A DNA stretch of 64,000 bases from Symbiodinium natans (lineage: Eukaryota > Sar > Dinophyceae > Suessiales > Symbiodiniaceae). The stretch covers positions 1 through 64,000 of the forward strand of contig CAJNDS010000653.1 in NCBI GenBank assembly GCA_905221605.1, given 5' to 3'. Under the pieces are notes generated by a model. That model saw nothing but the letters and a program-made list of their open reading frames with translations. It searched no databases and was not told the DNA's origin. Position 1 is the first letter of the stretch; each line of letters begins with the position of its first letter. Made by a program: the position numbers and the translations under genes. Of this stretch, positions 11,436 through 22,241 are shown piece by piece.

Positions 11436-11979
11436 CTCAGCGCCAGGGAGAAATCGAGCGCATCGAGGACTTCTACTAGCTTTCTCAACGCAAGTCGAGA
11501 AGCCTAACATCATTGCCACCTTGGATCCCTGTTATTGGCGGCATTGCAAGACACTAAGGCTTCTGGATTCCATGTGGTCGGGCCAGCAGATCTGCATTTT
11601 AACGCGGGACGGCTCCAAGGGATCCGTCTCTTGCAGTGGCGCCTAGGGTGTATACACTTGTAGACAAGCATGCATGCATACATACATGCAGAATATACGA
11701 TACTGTAGTATACTACACTTTGATATACTTTACTAACCGTTATCTAGAAACATATAGGATTGCCTGTCTCGTAAACTATAGTGGTGTCTGTATAGTACAC
11801 TATGTTTCGTCTATAGTATAAAATATAAAGATAAGACGATATCATCATATACACACCGTGGCAAGTCGAAGTCCCCATGGGGAAGTACATCAGCGGAGAA
11901 GCACCCTTTCCTAGCACGCCAGCACGCCTTCCGTGACTCCTGTGAGTGCACAAGCCGCGAAGAACCCTGCAAGAAGTCC

Positions 11980-12043
11980 TACCAACGTGTGAATGTTCAT
12001 CAACAAGATATACCAACGTATGAACGTTCATCAACAAGATATG
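11980..12043. repeat. Short tandem duplication
   Basis: Two adjacent copies, about 32 bp each, of a sequence containing CGTTCATCAACAAGATAT, differing at a few positions. Intronic. Confidence 0.8.
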
Positions 12044-12657
12044 TTTATTGAAGCTGATCTACATTGCGGTGCTCATTGACTTGGGGTTGCTGCTTCAAGT
12101 CATGCTTCTGCAGACCCCCAATTATTTTGCAGAAGCCCTTCCTTTCTGCAGTTTGTTACGGACCTTTGCTGATGCAACTGCATGCCATTCGCGTATGCAA
12201 AACAACTTTTCGTTTTGCGACTTCCGCTCCTAAACGCGACTCACAGAGAAAGAGCGCCACAAGTACTTCCACAGTGGCTGAACATCTAGCGAGAAGGAGT
12301 CATAAGACAGAACACAGCCAGCCCTGTGGATACAGTACTCTTGCAGCAGAAAGGCGCCGATATGAAAGGGAGACCCAAGCCAGCCAGGATTGCCCGCGCA
12401 CTCTTCAGCTTTGTTTCCGTCATGCGCATTTCGGTCCACTTGAACCATAATGCTCCATCATGTTCCATCCTTCCCCACCTGTTCTGAGTTAAAGCCCAGC
12501 TTAGAAACTTGATAGCTGTCGCTACATGTGGACTATAATGCTGCAGATGCCTAGTTTGTTGTTGCAAAGCCTTGAGAGCTAGGTCGGGGTGCAAAGTCAG
12601 CAAAGACGCTGGGATTGGAGCCCGCCCCTCTCACCCCCTCGCTCTGGTTCAGGGGCT

Positions 12658-12747
12658 CCCGGCCCAGCTCGCGCAAGCGGAGCTCGAGCTGCCAAAGCTC
12701 CGGCAAACAGGGCAAGCTGTCGGCCAGGGCGGCGGTCTCCTCCGGGC
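12658..12747 (-). CDS. LRR exon, unit 3
   Basis: A 90-bp symmetric unit, two residues shorter in the loop: ALADSLPCLPELWQLELRLR then ELGR. Acceptor TGCCGAG|GC. The donor looks like GA (CGG|GAGCCCC). Confidence 0.6.
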
Positions 12748-13441
12748 CTCGGCACCAGGCATAGTTGACCGAAAAAGAGGACAGAAACCCTGGGAAAGGC
12801 TTTGTCAGCTGGTGCCGAGGTTTTGCCAGGTATATAGGTCCATGCGCGAGTGCATCCCAGCGATTGCCTTGTCATTGGTTTTGCAGTCTTGGCTTTACAT
12901 CCCTGTCCTGGGCAAGCCTGCAAACACAGCATCACAAGCCGGGTTGGTCAAAGAACCTCTCTACGTCTTGCTGTCTTGCGAACAGCCTCGTGAACTTTGA
13001 GATGTTTCTGAGCTGAGCTGCTGTTGCCGCAGGGTTCCAGCTTCGCTAAAAGAGAACAACTTATCGCGTCGAACATCCCCACCCACGAGAGTATACTTGC
13101 CGGGAATACCCATTCTACTAAGACTAGACGTCAGATGGGTAGGGACGTGTTGCTCATGCAGCACCCATTGTACAGATCATCTTGTTGCTGCAAGCTTGGC
13201 GATGCCCAAAAAACGGAGTGCACGAGCTTCCTCTGAAATCAGTAACTCCATCTGAGTCGTGCGTGGATTTCTGAAAAAGGAATCAGCAGCTGTCTTTTCA
13301 GCATTGCTGGAGGATTCTCCGTCCTTCTCGTCGATGCCCTTGTGGTTTCAGGGTTGAGCTGCTAAGGGCACCAAGATCCGAGGCCCTTCATGGAGATTAC
13401 AGGGCGAAGAAGGTCGGGGGTTCCGGGTGTCCCTCAGGGGC

Positions 13442-13525
13442 CCCAACCAAGCCAAACGTTGAGCTCCAGATTGGTGAGCTTGTGGAGCCGCCTGAGGGAC
13501 TGTATCAAAGGGCGCGCTTCTCGGC
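13442..13525 (-). CDS. LRR exon, unit 2
   Basis: An 84-bp shortened unit: LIQSLRRLHKLTNLELNVWL. Acceptor GCTCAG|GC, GC donor (TGGG|GCCCC). Confidence 0.55.
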
Positions 13526-13582
13526 CTGAGCGACGAGCACCAACACAAGGGATGCTCATCCAGCATTTCAGCTCTCATGGTT

Positions 13583-13687
13583 CCCGGCCTAGGACAACTT
13601 CCATGTGACAGTCGTCTTGGAGCTTGAGCTGGCGGAGCTCCGGCAGGCTGCTCAAGGCATCTTCGAGGATGCACGCGGCCTCTGGGC
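13583..13687 (-). CDS. LRR exon, unit 1 (most 5' clear unit)
   Basis: A 105-bp symmetric unit with ILEDALSSLPELRQLKLQDD and terminal VLGR. Acceptor TGTCCAG|GC. The donor region CGGG|AACC is not GT or GC. A further LRR-like segment (APALRHCGMLRQLSLHW followed by GTAAGC) lies upstream near 13862-13920. Confidence 0.58.
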
Positions 13688-13861
13688 CTGGACACCGGCA
13701 ACCCAACAACGTTGTCAATTTTGGGTGTGGGGCGGTGCGGGGTTCTTCTTCCAAAAGCCGCGAATTCCACTGTAAGATGGGCAGCGCATGTGAACATTAA
13801 CCTGCGTCATGAAATCCTGGAACCGATCATCGGGCTCCCCAGCTCATTTCGCCGTAGCTTA

Positions 13862-13920
13862 CCCAGTGCAGCGACAGCTGGCGGAGCATGCCGCAGTGAC
13901 GCAGTGCCGGGGCCAGGCCA
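13862..13920 (-). CDS. Possible diverged LRR exon with GTAAGC donor
   Basis: The frame reads APALRHCGMLRQLSLHW and runs into GTAAGC, a good donor. The residue pattern (L..AL..C..L..L.L) fits a ribonuclease-inhibitor-type LRR better than the 96-bp family. The acceptor is not determined. Confidence 0.4.
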
Positions 13921-14753
13921 GGGAATTTCTCAGCTCCAGTCCTGCCTCGGCAGTTCAAAGCTCCTCCATGACCCTCTCAGCTGCGCCCTCTCCGGCAAAC
14001 ACTCATGCCAGGCCAGCTCTGGGCCACCGACTGAGCAGCATCAGATTCTTGCACTGTGGGCCGAGTCCTTCGCAACAACTGCTCAACTTGGCCCTTTGCT
14101 CAACGTGCTGGAATCGATAGTCCGACTCAAAATATTGTCCTTGTCCCAAGATCTCCCCGTCTAGAGGTGCCAGGTGCTGCAGTCCGCGCAGATCCAAGCG
14201 CATCGTCTCGGAAGGGTCCAAGTTACCCAGGACTTTTGGAGCTCTAGGTTGGTATCCATTCAAATACGCCTGCCTGGATCCAAGTCTGATGCTGACTTCA
14301 GGCCTAGCTTCTGCATCCGGGGTATTTAAACATGGACCCTGGTGTATTGCGGGCAAGGAAATGGTTGGGGGCAGCCCCAATTCCCACCCAGAAAAAAGTG
14401 CTTGGGTCATGCTGGCATGCGTGGCCCGAGCGTGCGTCGTCTCCATCATGAGGAGGTAACGCAGGGCACCTGGATTGTAAGCTACAGCCTTCCTCCCTCA
14501 ACAGCCCACCACTTCAAAACACAAAGCCCATGAAGCTGGCCTCGGAGCATGGGCTGCACTTGCGCCTGCTGGAAGGCCCTGCACCAGCCCTGCTCGTGTC
14601 GGGTCTCGGCCGAGGAGGGGCTGCAATGGCTGCAACAGGCTTGAGCAGGCTTCGCTGGCCACGAGTCTGAGCCCCAGGCTGAAGGCTCCGACTCCCTCCA
14701 GGCCTGGCAAGAAAAGCCAGAAATTGCATCCTACTTTCTCTTGGTAACCTCAC

Positions 14754-14832
14754 CTCCGTATGCCCGAGCCTCTGCACCCAGCAGCTCATGCATCCGCAGA
14801 TGGTAGATCTGCGCCTGGCTGTTCGAAGCCCG
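14754..14832 (-). CDS. Possible linker exon
   Basis: Encodes AQIYHLRMHELLGAEARAYG followed by a GTGAGG donor (GGAG|GTGAGG). The 5' boundary is uncertain. No domain recognised. Confidence 0.35.
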
Positions 14833-15720
14833 CAGGCAGCATAGGCTGCTAGGCGAATGCAGACAACAGCATCGTGCAAGCATGGAGGCTGGACCGCATT
14901 TTGCCCAGCTGCAGGCTCCAAAAAACTCAGGTGGCCTCTGAGGGCCTCGGCGAAGACCGCCTGCACTGGGACTCCGAAAATATCTTGCCGGAGCGACATG
15001 CCCAGGTGGCAAGGTCATACAAACACTCCCAAGCATTCGGGCCGAGGAAGGAATTCAAGGTCTACTCCGACGATAAAAGCTTTGAGGTATGTACGAGGTG
15101 GTAAGTCAAAGCAAGGCTTATGGGACTTGCAGCATCTGCATCGCAGGCTCATTCATGGCTCCCAAAATGCTGTCTTGGAGCGAAAGCAATCAATGACGCA
15201 CGATGACAAAACAAGACCACTCATGACTTCACGTCTATTCTATGGGCCGGCACCTTGTTGCCTGCGAAGTCTTCTTCAAACAGAAGCCGCTGGCCGGCCT
15301 GCGACAAGACAGTAACAATGAATGTGGTACAGGCCAATTCCGCAGGATGCTAGCCTTCAGCGTTCTGAAACAGGCAGGGCGCAGCAGCCCCCGGAGCCCC
15401 GAGCTGCTCGTGCGCTGCTCGGCCTGCAAGGAGTGGCAGGTCCGCCATGTGCTGGACACAGGAAGCTACAGAGCTGCTTAGATGGGTTCCCCCTCACAAC
15501 CTTTCCCAGATGGCCCAAGCTGCCCTACTCTACTCGACGGGTGTCAGACAGTCGCCTGTGCCAACAAAGTCTCCACTGCATACTGCATCACTTCAAGCTC
15601 TGCAGTGGTAGAACTGAGCTCCTCATTTCGGAGAGCTTGTGTCGATCGCAACGAACTGCACCAACAACAGCACCAACGGCTTCCAAACACAGCGGTCCTT
15701 GCGCTCTTGGCGATACTTGC

Positions 15721-15786
15721 CTCAGTCAAGTCTGCAAGCCAGCTTTCTCGCAGCTGCTCATGCTGCAGTCTAAACTCTGTTTGCAA
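15721..15786 (-). CDS. Possible helical exon with GCAAGT donor
   Basis: Frame EFRLQHEQLRESWLADLTE ends at GAG|GCAAGT, a strong GC-type donor. A second helical stretch (STTAELEVMQYAVETLLAQ) follows at 15556-15632 before GCGACT. Heptad-like leucine/glutamate spacing suggests coiled coil. Confidence 0.4.
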
Positions 15787-16852
15787 GGCTCGCTTGGGGT
15801 TTCTGTGGAAGATGTGGGCGACATGGGTTACTGCGTGGCCCAGCCGTCAATGTAGGGGCCGGCACAAATTTGTTTCGGCTGTGGATTTCGCAGCAACCTT
15901 TCTTGTCATGCTTCCGGATGGCTGGATTTAGTAGAAATGTTTTCAAGACATACGAGTTGCTTGTGAGAGTCCCCGATAACACCAGAACAAAGGAAAGCCA
16001 GAGCGCTCCGCTGTGGCACTATCCGTTTCCATTTTCAGAACACTACCTATAGTTCAAGACAAAAAGCTTATCTCCTGTTCAAATTCCTGGAAGTCTCGAT
16101 TTAAAAACCTGTGTTCGGCCCAAATACCGGAAATTGCCTGGCAAAGTGTGTTTCATGTGACTCCGCGGCCTTCTATGAGGCTTTAGTTCAGATTTTGCTG
16201 CTCCTCACACAAGCTACGAGAGGGAAATGCAGACTGTATGCGGTGACTGCATGACACGGCAACCGAGAAATCCGCCCAGAAGGCTCGCCATCAGTGGCGT
16301 CTGCCAGACCTTCATGCACCGCAAGATCCGGCACCATCACAGCTGGACAGGAACAACCTCCTTAATCGCACCTGGGATGGCAAGGCATGCAATTCTTCTT
16401 CTGGACAAGCAGAGATCCTGCTCGGGCGGAGGCAAGCGCAAAGTGAAACATGCCCGCGCAATTGCCCCAACTAACACAGACTTTGGGTTTAGGGCCGCCC
16501 GAATACGAAGAGGTCCCAAATGGGGCAAGTGGGGCACGCGAGGCAAGTGTGGCAAAACGAAATTACTTAGTTCTTCCGGACGGGCAAGTGGGGCCAGTTA
16601 GGCAACAACGGTTAGTGGATCCCGCTTCGCTCGCAATGAAACACGCGAATCCTGCCCGAAGCAACGTTGTCCCTGCGGCCGGCCTGGCAGCTGCCGGTTC
16701 TGTCAGCGGCAACATCTCCAAGGGCCGGAAGCGCAACCTCCGTGCGCGGAGCAAGGCGACCGCAAAGATGTGGAGCAGAGCGAGCGACGAAGTGCGCACA
16801 GCAACAGCGACGCACAGCGTCGCAGCCCAGGCTGTGGCCTCGTGGCGAGCTC

Positions 16853-17044
16853 CATCTGCGCCGTGAACTCCACCATGTGTGTGGGCTCAGCGCCATCAAC
16901 AACAGCTTGGTCAAGGGTGACGGCGAAGACGCCTGATGCTGAGGCGATTTCAATGATGCTGCCTAGAAGAACAATATTTTCGGCGCTGCTGGGGCAGACA
17001 GGGCAGTCTTTGAGCACATAGACTGTGGCGAACAGTATTTCATC
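16853..17044 (-). CDS. Linker-region exon, unknown fold
   Basis: After an ACAG|GATG acceptor the frame reads DEILFATVYVLKDCPVCPSS and goes on through a beta-rich stretch ending near FTAQME. Composition is convincingly protein-like. The preceding frame (DISGQEVRLLPPHRLSDKWP, 17050-17150) lies one base out of register immediately upstream. Either a very short intron or an indel separates them. Confidence 0.45.
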
Positions 17045-17279
17045 CTGTCATCGAATCAAGAACCATTCGGGGCCATTTATCCGAGAGGCGATGTGGTGGC
17101 AGCAACCGGACCTCTTGGCCGGAAATATCCAGCAAGTCGCCTTGGTCTGGCAGCGTGGTGGTCATGTGTCCCCTTTCATCCCCTTTCCATTTCTCAGAGG
17201 CGGCTGCCCACGCCCACATTCCCGGTGAGGAACAGCGTCCCATCTGCGGTGCTGCGCAGATTCCTCGGACGCTTCTCAC

Positions 17280-17453
17280 TTTGAAAGCACGTGGATATCC
17301 TGGCGTTGTCAGAAACTGAGGCCCGGACAATTCCACCTCCTCTGGCTCCCCATCCTGCGGCTCCTCAGCACCCACCGCCGCCTGGTATAGGTACACGTGA
17401 CACGGGTACCAGTGCTGCCTGAAGTGGTAAGAGAGGAACTGGATGCCCTTGTC
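17280..17453 (-). CDS. Linker-region exon (58 codons)
   Basis: Phase-0 exon bounded by GCAGAG|GAC and AAA|GTGAGA. Residues include QFLSYHFRQHWYPCHVYLYQ, an acidic stretch, and ELSGPQFLTTPGYPRAFK. Both splice sites fit and the frame is closed outside them. No family recognised; it sits between the NACHT and LRR exons. Confidence 0.5.
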
Positions 17454-17741
17454 CTCTGCACGGCAAGGAGGCTACAACCGTGCTGTGCAAACTATAGTAC
17501 TTCACACTGCGCACCTCAACATCTATGTTAATTCTAAAAACAAAATTGAGCACAAATGCATCACCAACTTAAAGATTTAGCGCTTACCTCGCGGAAGTAG
17601 TACCTCGCAGTGGCCTCAATCAAAACCAAAGCTTCGCAAAACCTAAGACATGGCAGAACCAGCCACAAGCTAAAGAGGGTGACCCCGACTCGAGGAAAAA
17701 GCTCAACTACAACGTGGCTTCCTGAGTTTTCAGGACCCTGG

Positions 17742-17800
17742 CGAGGCTGAGGGCTTCGGTTCGGTAGGTTTTGAGTCAAGGCTGCGGCCCTCTGCGCCTC
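17742..17800 (-). pseudogene. Decayed LRR unit
   Basis: Keeps the family edges (TTGAG|GCGCAGAGGGC at the start, CCAGG|GTCC at the end), but the body is short and has lost the leucine pattern. Best read as a degenerate copy of the 96-bp exon. Confidence 0.35.
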
Positions 17801-18784
17801 AATGCTCGAAGCCCCAGTATCGCAAGCGGATCCTGAAACTCACAGCAAAGGGGTTTTGAACTTTTCCTCCCGCGGCCTTTGAAGGCCTCCCCAAAACCCT
17901 CCCAAAGGGGCTTGCTGAGACGTCGTCATGAAATCGGAGAGCCACCAGGTTGGCTTCCACTAAAAGTTCAGAAGCTGCTGTTTTTCGGGTTCGGAAAACA
18001 AAAAGACAAGGTCCTTCGAGTTTGCCCAAATTGTTCGGAGCCTGCCAAGGGCCTCCCACAGTTTTCTCGAGCAAATTCAAAAAGCCACGTCTTAAGAATA
18101 AATTGAACAAAAGAAGAGGTTTTTTAACTTTTCCTTACACCAAGTTACCACCGAATGTGCAGATTTTCACCCGAACTAAAGAATAATCCGAATACCTTTT
18201 TTGTTCGCATTGGACACCGACATGCTGCAGGAGAGCACAAAGACTTCTCGACGCCAGTTATATAGCAAAAAAGGGCCTGAAATGTTGAAAGATTTTGTAG
18301 TTGTAGTTTTGGGTTTTGGGATGTCGTCGAAACATCTCTCGGGGAGGTCAAGCCGAACGTAAGATGAACCGCTTCGCCCCCCGCTGCCCTTTACGCCCCG
18401 TTCGGTTGTGCCCGGGCTGAAGGCCTCCAAAGAACCTGTTGATGCCACGAGGACTCGAGCAAACCAGGGTGAGTTCAGAATGAAGTTTTACCTCCCCGCC
18501 CCCCAAAATTTCCAGATGTGTTTCGCAAGCGTGCCTCGCGCTGTCCGGTGAGCTCGCTGAGCTCGGTATCGTTTGTAACGCAGTCTTGCTGGCCACTCGA
18601 GCTTCCGACCCGCAGCCTCTTGTGTGCAAACCCAACATACCTCCATGACACGGCTTGGTTCTGGTATCCCCACGTGCTCCGGCAGGTTTCATCCCTTCAG
18701 CCGCAAGAGCCCTCGGGCTCTGGCACTGCAAAAAGAAGTCGTGGTTTATAGTGAGTTGGGTCCTTGAGGTGCTTCCCACTTGCA

Positions 18785-18921
18785 TACACAATGCCCAGCT
18801 TGTAGGTGCGCTCCGGGTCGCCCTTCTCCTTTCGGAGGGCCTGCTCGAGGAGAGCCCGGGCTGGTAGGTTGTCAGCCCATTCCTGGAGCGTGATCGCAGT
18901 GGAATACACCCAGCGCGGGTC
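18785..18921 (-). CDS. Helical exon, TPR-like pattern
   Basis: Acceptor TTGCAG|GACCC. The frame reads RWVYSTAITLQEWADNLPAR and then ALLEQALRKEKGDPERTYKL. The A/L spacing resembles a tetratricopeptide helix pair, but one unit is not enough to call a TPR. A GTGTATG donor follows near 18785; the frame could continue a little further. Confidence 0.45.
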
Positions 18922-19090
18922 CTGCAACGGTCTATCGATCGCCTCTCCTGAGTCTGTGCACACTCAGCTGTCGCAGGGTCCTTGCGGCGCACTTTCATTC
19001 GGTGTAAGCCTGGCTGCAGGTCCAACTTCGGCAGAAGGAACGCCTGGCCAAGTTGGCAGCACGCAAACCTTCAGCACACCCTGAGCACAC

Positions 19091-19186
19091 CTTCTTGCAC
19101 TGCGCCTGCTCCATGGAAACCACCAGGTTCGTGGCCGGACTTCCAGAACTTCTCAACAGCTGGATGTGGCGGCTTTCGGGAGTCTC
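19091..19186 (-). CDS. Linker exon, 96 bp
   Basis: Bounded by GTGCAG|GAG and AAGAAG|GTGTGC, phase 0 both ends, 32 codons including RHIQLLRSSGSPATNLVVSM. It may be part of the region C-terminal to the NACHT core. Confidence 0.45.
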
Positions 19187-19873
19187 CTGCACGGTGGTGT
19201 CGACCCCCCCTCCCCCCTACTCCTGATGCCTGTCTCTTGCCTTCAACCCTGACGCTGCAAAACATGCACTTGTAGAATCAAGAGTAGTGCGCGACAAGGG
19301 CATGACATGCAAAGCTTCTGAATGACTCGTAGATGCTCCGCAAATGCCCGGTCTCGTTGGCTCCCGCGTCACGAGGCAGGTCTCTGACAGCTGGCCCAGC
19401 ACCGGCAGGCGCACCGCCTCGCGAGCGCTGCCATCCTCTTCCAAGATCCTCAGCTGCCGCACGTCACGCGGAGCATGCAAGCAGAAGCCACTCAAACTGA
19501 CATTCCGTATCATCGGAGCATACGTTGGCAAGAACCTTCAAACAGCCCTGGATTCTGGATTCACGAAAGCCCCTCTGCAAGAGAAGCCCCGGAGGAAGAT
19601 TGCATACCCATTAACGCGCATCTCTTTGGCAAATCCTGTATACTATATGTGGTTGAAACTCGGTATCTGGGCGGCTTACATTGTCTTGCATTCCAGGGAG
19701 CTGCTCCGTGCCGGATGGCCGGCTAGTCATGATCGCGCAGGTGCAGCGCTGGCTGTGGGCCCTGCTGCCAGAGCCCCGTCAGAACCGCGAGGAACAACGT
19801 GCTTTCCACCGTCTGCTACATGCAAGAACTTCTCCATCAGGACTTTGGACTCTTTTAATAAGGCTTACGGTAC

Positions 19874-20005
19874 CTGTGTCCACAGTTGCCAAGAACAAAT
19901 GCCGGCCGAGAGGCTGGAGCCATGCCTCGAGCCAGCTGAGGATTTGCCGCCGCGCTGCGCCGGCCTCATCGAAGGAATCGAGGACCAGCAGAAGCTGGCG
20001 GTCTC
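19874..20005 (-). CDS. NACHT exon with Walker B
   Basis: A 132-bp exon, phase 1 at both ends (CCAG|GAGACC ... CACAG|GTACCG). It carries LLLVLDSFDEAG, the hydrophobic-D-x-x-D-E Walker B of NACHT ATPases, which binds Mg2+ and supports ATP hydrolysis. Then come helical residues and FLAT, where NACHT proteins usually carry a sensor-type TSRP. The codon for a sensor arginine is therefore not in this exon. Placed 3' of the Walker A exons in the correct order. Alternative: another STAND clade (NB-ARC), which would normally show LDD rather than LDxxDE. Confidence 0.62.
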
Positions 20006-20552
20006 CTGGACATGGCCCCCGCGCGGATCCCAATTAATAGCACTTAATAGCTGAAGCAGCTGTCACGCTGACGCACCTTGAAACAGTTCTTCGCTCTCAG
20101 CACCAAATGCGTGTTCAGCCCAGCAACGGAGCCTTGGCTTTTTCTGAAGCGGTGATTCAGGGATACCATGAGACACGTAAGATCAGGGAGATGCGAACTG
20201 CTGAGATGCAGCCGGGCTGCAAGTCTCCACTTGGATCCTGCCGTTGCTGCTGTCAGGCAACAGGTTTCACGGAGACTTTCCATCCACACAAGAAACCCAC
20301 TCAAGTGCACCAGTCAAGCCCCCTCGTTGTGTCAAGCCCCTTCCAAATCGGTTCGAAGCTCTCTGCACTTCACAGTCCCGGTCTCGTTTGGCGGCTCTTT
20401 TCTCATGGTTCCCTCCCGACACTTGGAGCCCAGCATGACGTTTTCTTCTGCCAAAACACAGTTATACCTGGATCATACGATGAGGACATGACATATGAAT
20501 GGAGCAATTGATATGTCAACCGTGGCTCAGTCACCGCATGTGACGTCACGAC

Positions 20553-20620
20553 GACGCTGTCCTTCACGTACTGCGCCAGCTCAGCCAGGGGCACGCGGAC
20601 GGGAAGGATGCTGGGTCCGG
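20553..20620 (-). CDS. NACHT exon between Walker A and B
   Basis: After a GATGCAG|CC acceptor the frame gives ILPVRVPLAELAQYVKDSV, the strand-helix that follows the P-loop region in NACHT domains. Its two leading bases complete the codon left open by the exon at 20936-21040. The donor is not clear (several GTC/GTG options), and a further exon may lie between it and the Walker B exon. Confidence 0.5.
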
Positions 20621-20696
20621 CTGCATCCTGGCCTCACTGGTTTTGCACGATTCCGGGAGAGGAGCTCTTCGGGTTTCTGATGTTGGCCGGGTCGAA

Positions 20697-20757
20697 TATG
20701 CGGGTTTGAGGGTTTAGGGTTAAGGGTTTGGGGTTTAAGGGTTTAGGGTTTAGGGTG
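20697..20757. repeat. Degenerate TTTAGGG tract
   Basis: Seven or eight imperfect telomere-type units (TTTAGGG, TTTGGGG, TTAAGGG) inside the intron between NACHT exons. Confidence 0.85.
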
Positions 20758-20935
20758 CCGGAAGCACTGCCACACAAAGACTTACTGAGTCCGAAATTCC
20801 GGGATGCTTTGGGCGTCCCCTTTCTACTGGCTGTCATAGCTTAGGCCCCAGCTTGCCAAGTGCACCTGACAAGGGGGTGTCCGTGTAATCAGCATGGCGT
20901 TCAAACATTGCTTTGGAAATGGAGGACTCCGGCAC

Positions 20936-21040
20936 CATGCTGCCACCGGACAAGCAGCGCATGTACAGTGATTTGCTTTTCTGCACGCCAGGGCGCGACG
21001 CGCCGTACGACCTCTCTGGCAAAGACGGTCTTGCCGGAAC
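20936..21040 (-). CDS. NACHT exon with Walker A lysine
   Basis: A 105-bp exon, phase 1 at both ends (TTCCAG|GTTCC ... CATG|GTGCC). Begins with the SGKT of the P-loop and continues TVFAREVVRRVAPW and ITVHALLVRW. The Gly-Lys-Thr binds nucleotide phosphates in STAND NTPases. The first half of the P-loop is in the exon at 21548-21584. Confidence 0.65.
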
Positions 21041-21547
21041 CTGGAATAAACTGAGCAGGCGCTTTATGGAAAACAGGCTCTAGGCCGGAGTGCTCGAATC
21101 TACACCGGCCTTGCTTGAAATGGAACCCGAAACTCTGGAACTCGGCAGCCTCCAGTTCCCTTGAGTATGCGGAACAGGCCGCTCGGCTCAGCAAAAAGCA
21201 AGAACCTCCAGTAGACTAAGCTACAGCATGTATGGTATTAGGCACCCTTGCTCGAGAAATAGGGGGGGGGGGTGCTAAAATGAAGTCTAGTGGACGCGAG
21301 CTCTTTTCGGCCAATGATGTTGCCCTGGGGAGATGTGCGCTCAATCTCAGGTTTGACGGGCTAGAGGATCCCATCGCAACCGAGAATAGGTCTTCTTAGG
21401 AGAGACCACCTCCGTCAAAAGAACGAGGAAACTGGAACATCACGGATCCAAGGACCGGCGCAATCCGACATCGGGGTATTCATGTAGATGTACAAAGCGG
21501 AACATGTACGACATCGTGCATTAGAATGGGTGAACGTACCAGCCAGC

Positions 21548-21584
21548 CTCCAGGTCCAATCAGGAGGATGCGCGAGAGGTCGCC
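21548..21584 (-). CDS. NACHT micro-exon with first half of P-loop
   Basis: A 37-nt exon: ACCAG|GGCGAC at the start and GGAG|GCTGG (GC donor) at the end. Encodes GDLSRILLIGPG plus one base. Joined to the next exon it completes GPGGSGKT, a consensus Walker A. In-frame stops upstream of the acceptor fix the 5' edge. The phase (0 in, 1 out) agrees with the exons on both sides. Confidence 0.6.
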
Positions 21585-21871
21585 CTGGTTAGCTTTTTAG
21601 CCTACATGTTGTAATGTAGCATAAGCTAATCGATGAATATGGCAATACTTACTGGTTGTGGAAACAGAGCATGTTCGACAAGAAGCGGGTGGATCCGGTC
21701 AGTGATGTTGGCAAGTTCATAAAGTATGAGGCAACTTCCAATTGTATACTCGGACATGCAACAGGTATGCGGAACAGACTGTGGACCCCCTTTATGAAGC
21801 CACCTCTCAAAACAATGCCTTCCTGAATGGACCGACCCTAGACCCTTCAAACCCCATAAGCCTCTGCATGC

Positions 21872-21946
21872 CCGGGCCGTGCCGAGTTCCAGGTCCCTAC
21901 TCCGCGCCTTGATGCACGAATCGATGAGATCGCCGGACAGCTTCAC
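21872..21946 (-). CDS. Exon upstream of the NACHT P-loop
   Basis: A 75-bp phase-0 exon (TGGCAG|GTGAAG ... CCCGG|GCATGC, GC donor) encoding VKLSGDLIDSCIKARSRDLE and LGTAR. It joins in frame to the P-loop micro-exon. Confidence 0.5.
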
Positions 21947-22008
21947 CTGCCAGACATGGCATGGTCTGCGTGGACCACCTGCGCAACAATGCTATAGGCC
22001 ACTAGGCC

Positions 22009-22071
22009 CAGGGGGCGCCTCGTTGTTCCAGAGGTCCTGCAGCTCAATTTCCTCAGGTTCCACCTCTTGGC
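22009..22071 (-). CDS. Acidic linker exon
   Basis: Acceptor ACGCAG|GCC. Frame QEVEPEEIELQDLWNNEAPP. Reads in phase from the exon at 22131-22188 over a 59-nt GC-AG intron. The 3' edge (G|GGCC) is uncertain by one or two bases. Confidence 0.48.
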
Positions 22072-22130
22072 CTGCGTTGGCTTTGCAAGTCACGAATGGA
22101 AGCTGAGAGAATCATCCTCGCTTCTTGTGC

Positions 22131-22188
22131 CTGTGAAGGCATTCCGGGTCACTGCCAGGCGTCCCGTGAACGTGAGCAGATCCATCAC
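22131..22188 (-). CDS. Exon, 58 bp
   Basis: GACAG|GTGATG to TTCACAG|GCACAAG. Encodes VMDLLTFTGRLAVTRNAFT. The phase agrees with both neighbours. The frame could also run on to GTGACT at 22093, but only the GC donor keeps the next exon open. Confidence 0.48.
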
Positions 22189-22241
22189 CTGTCTCAAGGA
22201 GGAAGAAGCAAGTGAAAAGGTAATTTCCTATGCCAACAAGC

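Noticed and set aside
16450-16866. Plus-strand 138-codon Ala/Arg-rich frame
   Set aside because: The opposite strand over part of it (16853-17044) is a better coding candidate, and the basic character follows from GC-rich sequence.
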